DNA of 64,000 nucleotides. It comes from Halorubrum sp. BOL3-1. Lineage in GTDB: Archaea; Halobacteriota; Halobacteria; Halobacteriales; Haloferacaceae. Both the position numbers and the translations under genes were made by a program. The stretch spans positions 744,001 to 808,000 of the forward strand of contig NZ_CP034692.1 of assembly GCF_004114375.1 (NCBI RefSeq). Reading direction: 5' to 3'. Of this stretch, positions 18,302 through 26,049 are shown piece by piece (within the stretch, counting starts at the first letter, position 1; the number at the start of each line of letters is the position of its first letter). The notes below the pieces were generated by a model. The model saw only the letters and a list, made by a program, of their open reading frames with translations, made no database searches and was not told where the DNA came from.

Positions 18302-18308
18302 ATTTATG
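18302..18308 (+). promoter_or_regulatory. TATA box of the epimerase gene
   Basis: ATTTATG lies 27 bases before the ATG at 18332, the leaderless spacing. It supports the short start for the epimerase. Confidence 0.5.
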
Positions 18309-18331
18309 CCGCGGCGGCGACAGTATCGCGT

Positions 18332-18718
18332 ATGCGCTTCGACCACGTCGGCGTCGCGACGCGCGACGCGACCGACTTAGCCGACCTGTTCGGCGGCCTG
18401 TGCGACGCCCCCGTCGCCCACGAGGAGACGTTCGACGACATGCGGATCGTCTTCCTCGAACTCGACGGCGGCGGCTACTTCGAGCTGCTCGAACCCGACG
18501 GGGGCGGGACGATAGCGGACTACCTCGACCGCGAGGGACCCGGCGTTCACCACGTCGCGCTCGCGGTCGACGACCTCCCGGCGGCGCTCGACGACGCCCG
18601 CGACCTCGACATCGACCTCGTCGACGAGGAGCCGCGGCCGGGCGCGTGGGGCCACGAGGTGGCGTTCTGCCACCCGCGGTCGACGGGCGGCGTCCTCGTG
18701 GAGTTCGTCGAGCGCTGA
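18332..18718 (+). CDS. mce: Methylmalonyl-CoA epimerase
   Basis: 128 residues starting MRFDHVGVATRDATDLADLF, with two beta-alpha-beta-beta-beta halves of the vicinal oxygen chelate fold. Metal ligands are visible: His in FDHVGVA (about residue 5), His in GVHHVALAVDD (about 74) and the C-terminal Glu in GVLVEFVE, with the inner Glu in YFELLEP. This length and ligand pattern fit (2S/2R)-methylmalonyl-CoA epimerase, and the mutase next door supports it. Another small VOC enzyme cannot be excluded by sequence alone. Confidence 0.85.
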   Translation: MRFDHVGVATRDATDLADLFGGLCDAPVAHEETFDDMRIVFLELDGGGYFELLEPDGGGTIADYLDREGPGVHHVALAVDDLPAALDDARDLDIDLVDEEPRPGAWGHEVAFCHPRSTGGVLVEFVER

Positions 18719-18741
18719 GACGGCCGCGGCGACCTTCTCGG

Positions 18742-20951
18742 TCAGTCGTCGCCGTCTGCCTCGGCCTCGACGGCGGGGTCGTGCGTCTCGTACCAGTCGA
18801 GTATCTTCTCCAACCGGTGGATCGCGCGGTCGGGGTCACCGATGTTGTGGTGTTCGTCCGGATAGACGACAAGCTCGGCGTCGACCCCCCGTTTCCGGGC
18901 GGCGACGTACAGCTGCTCCGACTGCGAGGAGGGGCACCGCCAGTCCTCGCCGCCGGCCATCACCAACAGAGGGGTCTCGATGTTTCCGGCGTCAAGCACC
19001 GCCGTCGACGCGTCGTACGCCTCGGGGTCCTCCCACGGGAGTCCGAACTCCGCCTCCAACCAGATATGTGTGTCGTCCGTCCCGAACGCCGAGCGCAGGT
19101 CGTAGATCCCGTGTTCCGGCGCCGCCGCGGCGAACAGGTCCGGCTCCTGCGTGACGAGGAACCCCTGCGCGATCCCCCGTACGAGAAGCCGTGGCCGAAC
19201 ACGCGGTCGGAGTCGACCCACCCGCGGTCCGCGAGGGACGCGACGCCCGCCGCGATGTCGTCGACCTCGGCGGTCCCCCACGCGCCGGTCAGCTCGGCGG
19301 TGAACTCTCGGCCACGCGAGGTCCCGCCCCGGTAGTTCGGGCGGAAGACGAGGTACTCTCGGCTCGTCAGCGCGGCGTGCCCGAGGCTGAACACCGGCTC
19401 GTCGTACGACATCGGGCCGCCGTGGATCGCCACCACCAGCGGGTGGTCGCCCTCTTCGGGGTCGACTTCGGGGTCGTGATAGAGCACGCCGTCGAGCGTC
19501 CAGCCGTCCGACTCCCACTCGACGCGACGGGCCGTCGGCATCGAGAACTCGTCCGTGAGCGACTCGTTGACGCGGGTGAGGCGCCGGAGGGACGCCGGCT
19601 CGGTCGCCGCGTCGTCACCTGCGCGGCCCCCGGCGGTCGCCGCGTCGTCACCTGCGCGGCCCCCGGCGGTCGCCGCGTCGAGGTCGTCGACATCGACCGC
19701 GTACAGGTCGCTGCCGTCGGTCGGGTGGGAGAACACCGTCACCGCCGTCGAGCCGTCGCCGTCGACGCCGAACGCGGCCATGGCCCGGTCGCGGCCCTGC
19801 GCCTCGAAGACGCGCGCTACGGTTCCGTAGGGGCCCTCGTCGTCGATGTCGACGCGGACCAGCCGGGTGCTGCTCTCGTCCGCAATCCGAGCGTATATCG
19901 AGCCGCCGACCCACGCCGGCTCGCCGCCGCGAGCGACCGTCCGGTCGAGGTCTGCGGTGAGCGAGACGGGGTCCTCGGGGTCGGTTCCGCCGCCGGCGTC
20001 GACGAGGTACACCTCGGCCGGGGCGGGCGGGTCGTCCGGGTCGCTCGCGACGGTCGCGATCCCCTCCCCGTCGGGGCGCCACGCCGGCGCGCCGTGCGTG
20101 AGGTCGCCGTCCGTGAGCCGCTCCGCGTCGCCGCCGTCGGGGGAGACGACGTAGATGTCGCGGACGGTGGTGTCGTCGGGGCGGTCGAGCCGGCAGGCGG
20201 TGAACGCGATCCGACCGGTTTCGCCCCACGTCGGGTCCATCCCCGAGAGGTCCTCGAAGGCACCGCCGCCGTACGCGTCGTCGAGCCGCCGGGGGTCGGT
20301 CTCGGGGTCGTCGAGGTCGACGACGAAGAGGTACCGCGTCACGTCGTCCGTCCACCCCGCGCCATTCACCTTGTGCTGGAGCCGCGTCGTCTCGATCGGT
20401 CCGCCCTCCTCGCGCACCTGGTCGAGGTATTCAGACTCCTCGTCGGTCGGGTCGCGCGACTCGATCACCAGCCGGTCGCCGTCGGGCGACCAGTCGAAGC
20501 CGGCGACGCCCTCGTCGCGCTCCGTCACCTGCCGGGCGTCGCCCCCCAAGGCGAGGTCGAACAGCCACACCTGTGGTTTGGGTTCCTCGTCGCCGTTCCC
20601 GAGGGGTTCGTCGTCGGTTTCGTCCTCAGTGTCGCCGTCGTCGCCCTCGGCTTCCCCCTCGTCTCGGTCCCGCCAGCCGACCCGTCGCTCGGCGTCGGGC
20701 TCGCGGGCGGCCACGAACGCGAGGCGGTCGCCGTCCGGCCCCCACGTCGGCGCGGAGGCGCCCGACGCGCTCGTCAGGCGGTGGGGTTCGCGAGAGCCGT
20801 CCGTCGGAGCGACGAACAGCGAGGAGACCGACTCGTCTGCGGCCTGATCGTACTCCGTCGCGGCGAAGGCGACGCGGTCGCCGGCGGGGGAGACGGCGAC
20901 CTCGCCGATCTGGGTCAGCTCGTAGTACGCGTCCAGGGGCAGTTCCGACAT
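18742..20951 (-). pseudogene. S9-family peptidase (acylaminoacyl/dipeptidyl peptidase type), one frameshift
   Basis: Starts MSELPLDAYYELTQIGEVAVSP at 20951. A seven-bladed beta-propeller (WD-like TolB repeats such as SPAGDRVAFAAT and SPDGDRLVIES) leads into the alpha/beta-hydrolase domain. The frame breaks in the catalytic nucleophile motif: GHGFSYGG is followed by garbage, while the adjacent frame continues IAQGFLVTQEPDLFAAAAP and carries the catalytic Asp (AGGEDWRCP) and His (YPDEHHNIGD). One base is missing from the G-run written as CCCCC at 19174-19178. Restoring it gives ~736 residues, normal for the family. It may be a sequencing error. Confidence 0.85.
19601..19680. repeat. 33-bp tandem repeat, 2.4 copies, inside the S9 peptidase gene
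   Basis: Units at 19601-19633 and 19634-19666 are identical, followed by 14 bases of a third. Being 33 bp long, it keeps frame and encodes a repeated DDAATAGGRAG linker between propeller blades. It is an in-frame expansion by slippage or unequal exchange. Confidence 0.9.
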
Positions 20952-20974
20952 GGACCGACCCAGCGGCCGGCGGA

Positions 20975-20983
20975 GCATATACG
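20975..20983 (-). promoter_or_regulatory. TATA box of the S9 peptidase gene
   Basis: CGTATATGC on the minus strand is about 28 bases before the ATG at 20951, and it faces the divergent cyclase gene. Confidence 0.45.
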
Positions 20984-21107
20984 TTCGGGCCGCGGAACCC
21001 GATCGCGGGAGGGCGCCCCCGGGACGGCAGTCGATGTGCCGGCCGACGAGGCTCTCGGCCGACCGAACGCCGACCGACTTAACCCCGCCGCGGCCCGATC
21101 GTCGGCC

Positions 21108-21785
21108 GTGCTCCGCGACCTCTCGCGACCGATCGAGACGGGCATGCCGACCTACCCCGGCGACCCCGACGTGACGCTCGCGCCCGACGCGACCCACGGG
21201 GCCGACGGCTACGCGACGAGCCGGTTCCGGACCGGGACCCACGCGGGAACGCACGTCGACGCGCCGAGGCACACGCTCCCCGAGGGGGAGGCGATCGACG
21301 AGCGCGACGTCGGAGAGTTCGCGTTCGACGCCCGCCTCGTCGACCTCCGACCGCTGGAGCAGCGGGAAGCGATCGCGCCCGAGGCGCTGCCCGACCCGGG
21401 CGCCATCGACGACGACGTCGACCTCCTCCTCCTCCGGACCGGCTGGGCGTCCCACTGGGGGTCCGACCGGTACCGCGACCACCCGTACCTGACCGCGGCG
21501 ACCGCCGAGCGCTGCCGAGCGGCGGACGTCGGGGTCGGTCTCGACGCCTTCGGGCCGGATCCGACGCCGACCGCAAGAGGGGATACGGAATCGCCCGCGA
21601 GCGACGGTGACGAGCCCGACGGCACGCCCGCACACGACGTTCTGTTGGGCGACTCGCTCCCGATCGTCGAGAATCTCTGCGGCCTCGACGACCTCCCGAC
21701 GCGATTCCGGCTGTACGCCTTCCCGCTCCGGCTCCGCGGGGGAGACGGCTCACCGGTGCGCGCGGCGGCGGAATGGGACGACTGA
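21108..21785 (+). CDS. Cyclase / kynurenine-formamidase-like metal hydrolase
   Basis: 225 residues from a GTG at 21108 (VLRDLSRPIETGMPTYPGDP), preceded at about 21076-21082 by a CTTAACC box. The metal-binding signature H-x-G-T-H-x-D-x-P-x-H is complete: THAGTHVDAPRH near residues 44-55. LLLRTGWASHWG and HPYLTAATAE are further family segments. Members cleave N-formyl-kynurenine or related amides and cyclic substrates; the true substrate is unknown. A low-complexity acidic insert (about 153-168) is present. It ends 127 bases before the L44e operon. Confidence 0.85.
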   Translation: MLRDLSRPIETGMPTYPGDPDVTLAPDATHGADGYATSRFRTGTHAGTHVDAPRHTLPEGEAIDERDVGEFAFDARLVDLRPLEQREAIAPEALPDPGAIDDDVDLLLLRTGWASHWGSDRYRDHPYLTAATAERCRAADVGVGLDAFGPDPTPTARGDTESPASDGDEPDGTPAHDVLLGDSLPIVENLCGLDDLPTRFRLYAFPLRLRGGDGSPVRAAAEWDD

Positions 21786-21869
21786 GCCGATGGGGCGGAA
21801 GATGAAACGGAGCGCACGGCCCGGAACGCGACGTTGCCGCGCGTGTCGCCCGCGTCACAGACCAAACCC

Positions 21870-21877
21870 GTTTTAAG
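21870..21877 (+). promoter_or_regulatory. Promoter of the L44e-S27e-aIF2 alpha operon
   Basis: GTTTTAAG at 21870-21877 lies 36-43 bases before the first ATG at 21913, leaving room for a short leader. An inverted repeat GTGACG-AACCG-CGTCAC lies downstream at 21883-21899, close to the expected transcript start. Confidence 0.5.
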
Positions 21878-21912
21878 CGTCGGTGACGAACCGCGTCACA
21901 AGGTAGATATCT

Positions 21913-22194
21913 ATGGAAATGCCACGCCGCTTCAACACGTACTGCCCGCACTGTGACGCCCACCACGAGCACGAGGTGGAGAAGGTTCGGTCGGGTCGCG
22001 CGACCGGTATGAAACGCGACGCTCGGCAGCGACGCCGCGCGCTCGCGACGATCGGCAACGCCGGCGGGTACTCGAAGGTGCCCGGTGGCGACAAGCCGAC
22101 GAAGAAGACCCACCTGAAGTACCGCTGCGGCGACTGCGGAAAGGCCCACATGCGCGAGGGATGGCGCGCCGGCCGGCTCACGTTCCAGGACTAA
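21913..22194 (+). CDS. rpl44e: 50S ribosomal protein L44e
   Basis: 93 residues, the family length. [25 protein letters not shown] gives the first zinc pair CPHC, and [10 protein letters not shown] near residue 70 gives the second, making the four-Cys zinc ribbon. Between them are the basic rRNA-contact segments ([27 protein letters not shown]). L44e sits at the tRNA E site of archaeal and eukaryotic large subunits. First gene of a conserved translation operon; S27e begins 2 bases after the stop codon. Confidence 0.96.
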   Translation: MEMPRRFNTYCPHCDAHHEHEVEKVRSGRATGMKRDARQRRRALATIGNAGGYSKVPGGDKPTKKTHLKYRCGDCGKAHMREGWRAGRLTFQD

Positions 22195-22196
22195 GC

Positions 22197-22370
22197 ATGG
22201 CAGGAGACTTCCACCTTCTGGCGTGCGACGAATGCGGGAACGAACAGGTCGTCTTCGGCAAGGCCTCCTCCACGGTGTCGTGTGCGGTCTGCGGCGCGAC
22301 GCTCGCGACCCCCACCGGCGGGGAGGCGGAGCTTCACGGCGAAATCGTCGAAACCGTTGAGGCGCGGTAA
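22197..22370 (+). CDS. rps27e: 30S ribosomal protein S27e
   Basis: 57 residues, a small zinc-ribbon protein of the archaeal small subunit. MAGDFHLLACDECGNEQVVFGKASSTVSCAVCGATLATPTGG contains both C-x2-C pairs (CDEC and CAVC). The usual order after L44e and before aIF2 alpha supports the call. The ATG at 22197 is two bases after the L44e stop. Confidence 0.95.
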   Translation: MAGDFHLLACDECGNEQVVFGKASSTVSCAVCGATLATPTGGEAELHGEIVETVEAR

Positions 22371-22388
22371 CAGCCTCACCGCTCCGTC

Positions 22389-23183
22389 ATGAAGTACAGC
22401 GGCTGGCCCGAACCCGGCGAGTTGGTTGTCGGTGACGTCGACGAGATCGCGGACTTCGGCGTGTTCGTCGACCTCGACGAGTACGAGGACAAGCGCGGCC
22501 TCTGTCACATCAGCGAGGTCGCCTCCGGCTGGATCAAGAACGTCCGCGACCACGTCCGCGAGGGACAGACGGTCGTCGCCAAGGTGCTGGAGGTCGACGA
22601 GTCGTCGAGCCAGATCGACCTGTCGATCAAAGACGTCAACGAACACCAGCGCAAGGAGACGATCCAAGACTGGAAGAACTCACAGAAGGCCGACAACTGG
22701 ATGGAGATCGCGCTCGGTGAGGACGTCGATGACGACCGCTACACCGCGGTCGCCAACGCCCTCCTCGTCGAGTACGAGAGCCTCTACGACGCCTTCGAGG
22801 CGGCCGCGATCAGCGGCGACGAGGCCCTCGTTGACGTCGACGACGACACTGTCGACGCGGTCGTCACGGCGGCCCGTGACAACGTCTCTGTCCCGTACGT
22901 CGACGTGACGGGGTACGTCGACCTCGAATCGGCGGCCCCCGACGGTGTCGACGACGTGCGCGACGCGCTCGCGACCGCCGAGGGGAACGGCCAGATCCCG
23001 GACGGCGTCGAGCTCGAGGTCGGCTACGTGGGATCGCCCGAGTACCGGATCAAGGTCCGCGCGCCCGACTACAAGACGGCCGAGGACCAGCTCGAATCCG
23101 CGGCGGCCCGCGCCCGCGAGTCCATCGAGGCCGCCGGCGGCGTCGGGGAGTTCCACCGCGAGCGACGCGAGGAAGACGAGTAA
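22389..23183 (+). CDS. eif2a: Translation initiation factor aIF2, alpha chain
   Basis: 264 residues. An N-terminal S1/OB domain begins [29 protein letters not shown] and continues [31 protein letters not shown] helical domain (about 90-175) and the C-terminal alpha-beta domain that binds the gamma chain ([23 protein letters not shown]) complete the normal plan. The position where eukaryotic eIF2 alpha is phosphorylated falls in the SGWIKNVRD loop. aIF2 carries initiator tRNA to the small subunit. Confidence 0.96.
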   Translation: MKYSGWPEPGELVVGDVDEIADFGVFVDLDEYEDKRGLCHISEVASGWIKNVRDHVREGQTVVAKVLEVDESSSQIDLSIKDVNEHQRKETIQDWKNSQKADNWMEIALGEDVDDDRYTAVANALLVEYESLYDAFEAAAISGDEALVDVDDDTVDAVVTAARDNVSVPYVDVTGYVDLESAAPDGVDDVRDALATAEGNGQIPDGVELEVGYVGSPEYRIKVRAPDYKTAEDQLESAAARARESIEAAGGVGEFHRERREEDE

Positions 23184-23216
23184 CCGCGGGCGGTTCGACG
23201 TCGCGCCTTTTCACCC

Positions 23217-23399
23217 GTGAAATCAGATATCCGCGTCTGCGCGAACTGGGAGACCGCTCACGACCGCCCGGTGTACGCGCTCGACGACCGCTGCCCGGAG
23301 TGCGGCGGCCCGACCGAGAACAGCGCGCCGGCCCCGTTCGGCCCGGAGGATCCGTACGGCGAGTACCGGCGGCGGGCGCGGCGGCGCGACTCGGCGTAG
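23217..23399 (+). CDS. nop10: H/ACA RNP protein Nop10
   Basis: 60 residues from a GTG at 23217 (VKSDIRVCANWETAHDRPVYALDDRCPECGGPTENSAPAPFGPEDPYGEYRRR, read in segments). An N-terminal zinc ribbon with C8 and the CPEC pair precedes the PAPF-PEDPYGEYRR tail that contacts Cbf5. Nop10 is a core part of box H/ACA pseudouridylation complexes. Its place after aIF2 alpha and before a PAC2 gene is the standard archaeal order. Confidence 0.95.
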   Translation: MKSDIRVCANWETAHDRPVYALDDRCPECGGPTENSAPAPFGPEDPYGEYRRRARRRDSA

Positions 23400-23478
23400 G
23401 GTCCCGACTCGCCGGCGGCGCGGGCGGCGTCCGCACAAATAGCCACGCTCTTGTGAGCGCCGCCCGGACGGGCACGGT

Positions 23479-24230
23479 ATGGAGGATATCGAGATCGACG
23501 AGGTCGCGACGCCGGCGCTGGACGACCCGGTGTTGATCGAGGGGCTACCGGGCGTCGGCCACGTGGGGAAACTCGCCGCCGAACACCTGTTAGAGGAGTT
23601 CGACGGGGAACTGGTTCGCCGGGTGTACGCCACGGAGTTCCCGCCGCAGGTGAGCATCGACGACGAGGGGATCACGGAGCTGACCTGCGCCGAGTTCCAC
23701 GCCGTCGAGACCGACGGCGCCGACCTCCTCGTGTTGACCGGGGATCACCAAGCCGGGTCGAACGCGGGCCACTACCGGCTCACCTCGACGTTCCTCGACG
23801 TCGCCGAGGAGTTCGGCGCCGAACGGGCGTTCGCGCTCGGGGGGTCCCCACCGGCGAACTCGTCGAGGAGTACACGGTGCTGGGGGCGGTCTCCGACGCC
23901 GCCCTCGTCGACGACCTGGAGGACGCCGGCGTGGAGTTCCGCGCGGACGAGCCGGCCGGGGGGATCGTCGGCGTCTCCGGACTCGTCTTAGGTCTCGGCG
24001 GTCGCCGCGGTCTCGACGTCGCCTGCTTGATGGGCGAGACGAGCGGCTACCTGGTCGATCCGAAGAGCGCGCGGGCCGTACTGGAGACGCTGGAGGCCGT
24101 CCTCGACATGTCCGTCGACTACGAGAGCCTGGAGGACCGCGCCGAGGAGATGGAGGAGGTCGTCGGCAAGATCCGCGAGATGCAGGAGGGACCCGCGGTG
24201 CCGGACGACGACCTGCGGTACATCGGCTGA
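23479..24230 (+). pseudogene. PAC2-family proteasome-assembly-chaperone-like protein, one frameshift
   Basis: The N-terminal part (MEDIEIDEVATPALDDPVLIEGLPGVGHVGKLAAEHL onward, read in segments) is an archaeal PAC2 protein with the GLPGVGHVG motif. The frame breaks after FALGG at the six-G run 23839-23844. The correct continuation, PTGELVEEYTVLGAVSDAALVDDL, lies in the adjacent frame and runs to the true end DDDLRYIG at 24230. Restoring one missing G gives ~250 residues, the family length. PAC2 follows Nop10 in most archaea. A function in proteasome assembly is inferred from the eukaryotic relatives. The break may be a sequence error. Confidence 0.85.
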
Positions 24231-24362
24231 TCGGCCGGGTTCACCGATTTCGGTCCGTTCTCGCCGCAGGTTCACCCTCGCCCAGTGACTGAAACCCCCG
24301 TCCGGCGTCCGGAACCCCCGCTTCCGGCAGAGCTAAACCGCATCCCCGATCATCGTTCGTCA

Positions 24363-25529
24363 ATGACCGACGTACGCGTCGCCGGAGTCGGACTCACGCG
24401 CTTCGGGGAACATCCCGACCGGAGCGGCCGCGACCTGTTCGGTGCGGCCGCGCTGCGGGCGTTCGAGGACGCCGACGTCGACAGGTCCGACGTCGAGGAG
24501 CTGAACTACGGGAACTTCATGGGCGCGCTCGCGGAGCATCAGGGCCATCAGGCGCCGCTGATGGCCGAGGCCGCCGGCGTCCGCTGTCCGGCCACCCGTT
24601 ACGAGTCGGCGTGCGCCTCCGCGGGGGTCGCGGTCCGCGAGGCGGTCCGGACGGTGGCCGCGGGCGACGCCGACGTGGTCCTCGCGGGCGGGATGGAGCG
24701 CATGACCCACCTCCCGACCGACGAGGCGACTGAGGGTCTCGCGATCGCGGCCGACGACCTCTTCGAGGTCCGGGCGGGCGTGACCTTCCCCGGCGCCTAC
24801 GCGCTGATGGCGAACGCGTACTTCGAGGAGTACGGCGGGAGCCGCGAGGACCTCGCGCACGTCGCCGCGAAGAACCACGCCAACGCCGTGCCGAACGAGT
24901 ACGCCCAGTACCGCAGGGAGGTGTCCGTCGAGGAGGCGATGGACGCGCCGCCGGTCGCGGAGCCGCTCCACCTCTACGACGCCTGTCCGATCACCGACGG
25001 CGCGAGCGCGCTCGTGCTGGTCTCCGAGGAGTACGCCGAGGAACGCGACCTCGACGCGTCGGTCGCGGTGACGGGCACCGGACAGGGGACGGACCGGATG
25101 GCGCTGGGCGACCGCGAACGCCTCGCGCGGACGCCCGCCGCGGACGACGCGGCGGCGGCCGCCTACGAGGACGCCGGGGTCGAGGCGGCCGACATCGACG
25201 TCGCGGAGGTCCACGACTGCTTCACGGTCGCGGAGGTGCTGGCGCTGGAGTCGCTGGGCCTCTTCGAGCCGGGCGAGGGGATCTCCGCCGCCCGAGAGGG
25301 GATCACGACCGCCGACGGCGACCTCCCGGTGAACCTCTCGGGCGGCCTGAAGGCGAAGGGTCACCCGGTCGGCGCGACCGGCGGCTCGCAGATCGCGGAG
25401 CTGACGCGGCTCCTCCGGGGCGACCACCCGAACAGCGGACACGTCGCGGACGCCGACGTCGGCGTCGCGCACAACGCGGGCGGTACGGTCGCGAGCGCGG
25501 TCGTCCACGTGCTGGAGGTGGCGGAATGA
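24363..25529 (+). CDS. Thiolase-family acyltransferase (SCP-x type)
   Basis: 388 residues starting MTDVRVAGVGLTRFGEH. The nucleophile Cys is in YESACASAGVAVRE (about residue 85). HDCFTVAEV near 284 replaces the NEAF motif of classical thiolases, as in the SCP-x group, and GGLKAKGHPVGATG near 330 carries the catalytic His. The usual second Cys of the C-x-G motif is absent (VGVAHNAGGT). In archaea such thiolases act with a DUF35 protein, for instance in acetoacetyl-CoA formation for the mevalonate pathway. The DUF35 gene overlaps its end by 4 bases. Confidence 0.88.
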   Translation: MTDVRVAGVGLTRFGEHPDRSGRDLFGAAALRAFEDADVDRSDVEELNYGNFMGALAEHQGHQAPLMAEAAGVRCPATRYESACASAGVAVREAVRTVAAGDADVVLAGGMERMTHLPTDEATEGLAIAADDLFEVRAGVTFPGAYALMANAYFEEYGGSREDLAHVAAKNHANAVPNEYAQYRREVSVEEAMDAPPVAEPLHLYDACPITDGASALVLVSEEYAEERDLDASVAVTGTGQGTDRMALGDRERLARTPAADDAAAAAYEDAGVEAADIDVAEVHDCFTVAEVLALESLGLFEPGEGISAAREGITTADGDLPVNLSGGLKAKGHPVGATGGSQIAELTRLLRGDHPNSGHVADADVGVAHNAGGTVASAVVHVLEVAE

Positions 25530-25969
25530 GCGACGACGCGGCCGGCTCAGACGGTGCGGACGGCGGCGACGCGGACGCCGGACGGACGGCGGAACACGCC
25601 GAGTGGCTCGACGCGCTGGCCGACGGCGACGGGTTCGCGCTCGTCTGCCCGGACGGCCACGGGTCGCTGCCGCCGCGACGCGTGTGTCCGGAGTGCGGGG
25701 CCACCGACCTCTCGCGGGAGCCGTTCGACGAACGCGGGACCGTCGAGACGTACACCGTCGTCCACGTCCCATCGCCGCGCTTCGCGGACGACGCGCCGTA
25801 CGCGACCGCCGTGGTCGACTTCGGACCGGTGCGGGTCACGGGGGTCTATCGGGACGGAGGCGACTCCGTTCCCGACCTCGAGATCGGTGAGCGGGTCACG
25901 GTCGACGTCGGAGAGCGCGTTACCGACGGTGAGCGACTGGTCGTCTTCCGACCCGCTGACGGGGAGTAG
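25526..25969 (+). CDS. DUF35 zinc-ribbon/OB-fold protein, thiolase partner
   Basis: 147 residues. After an acidic N-terminal ~35 residues comes a rubredoxin-like ribbon (VCPECGATDLSREPF; the first Cys pair is reduced to VCPDG in this protein), then an OB fold (VETYTVVHVPSPRFADDAPYATAVVDF and VGERVTVDVGERV). In archaeal thiolase/HMG-CoA synthase complexes the DUF35 protein bridges the enzymes and binds CoA. The 4-base overlap with the thiolase gene shows the same partnership. Confidence 0.85.
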   Translation: MSDDAAGSDGADGGDADAGRTAEHAEWLDALADGDGFALVCPDGHGSLPPRRVCPECGATDLSREPFDERGTVETYTVVHVPSPRFADDAPYATAVVDFGPVRVTGVYRDGGDSVPDLEIGERVTVDVGERVTDGERLVVFRPADGE

Positions 25970-26049
25970 TCGGGACGAACGGTCGATCGAGAGGGGCGGT
26001 CCGACGCGCGACCCAACTGTTATAATACCGTCATGGGTACGTGAGACGT

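Noticed and set aside
19191-21785. An 864-codon open frame on the plus strand opposite the S9 peptidase gene
   Set aside because: It is the antisense shadow of a GC-rich gene. Its translation is Val/Arg/Gly-rich without domains except in its last ~225 codons, which are the real cyclase gene starting at 21108.
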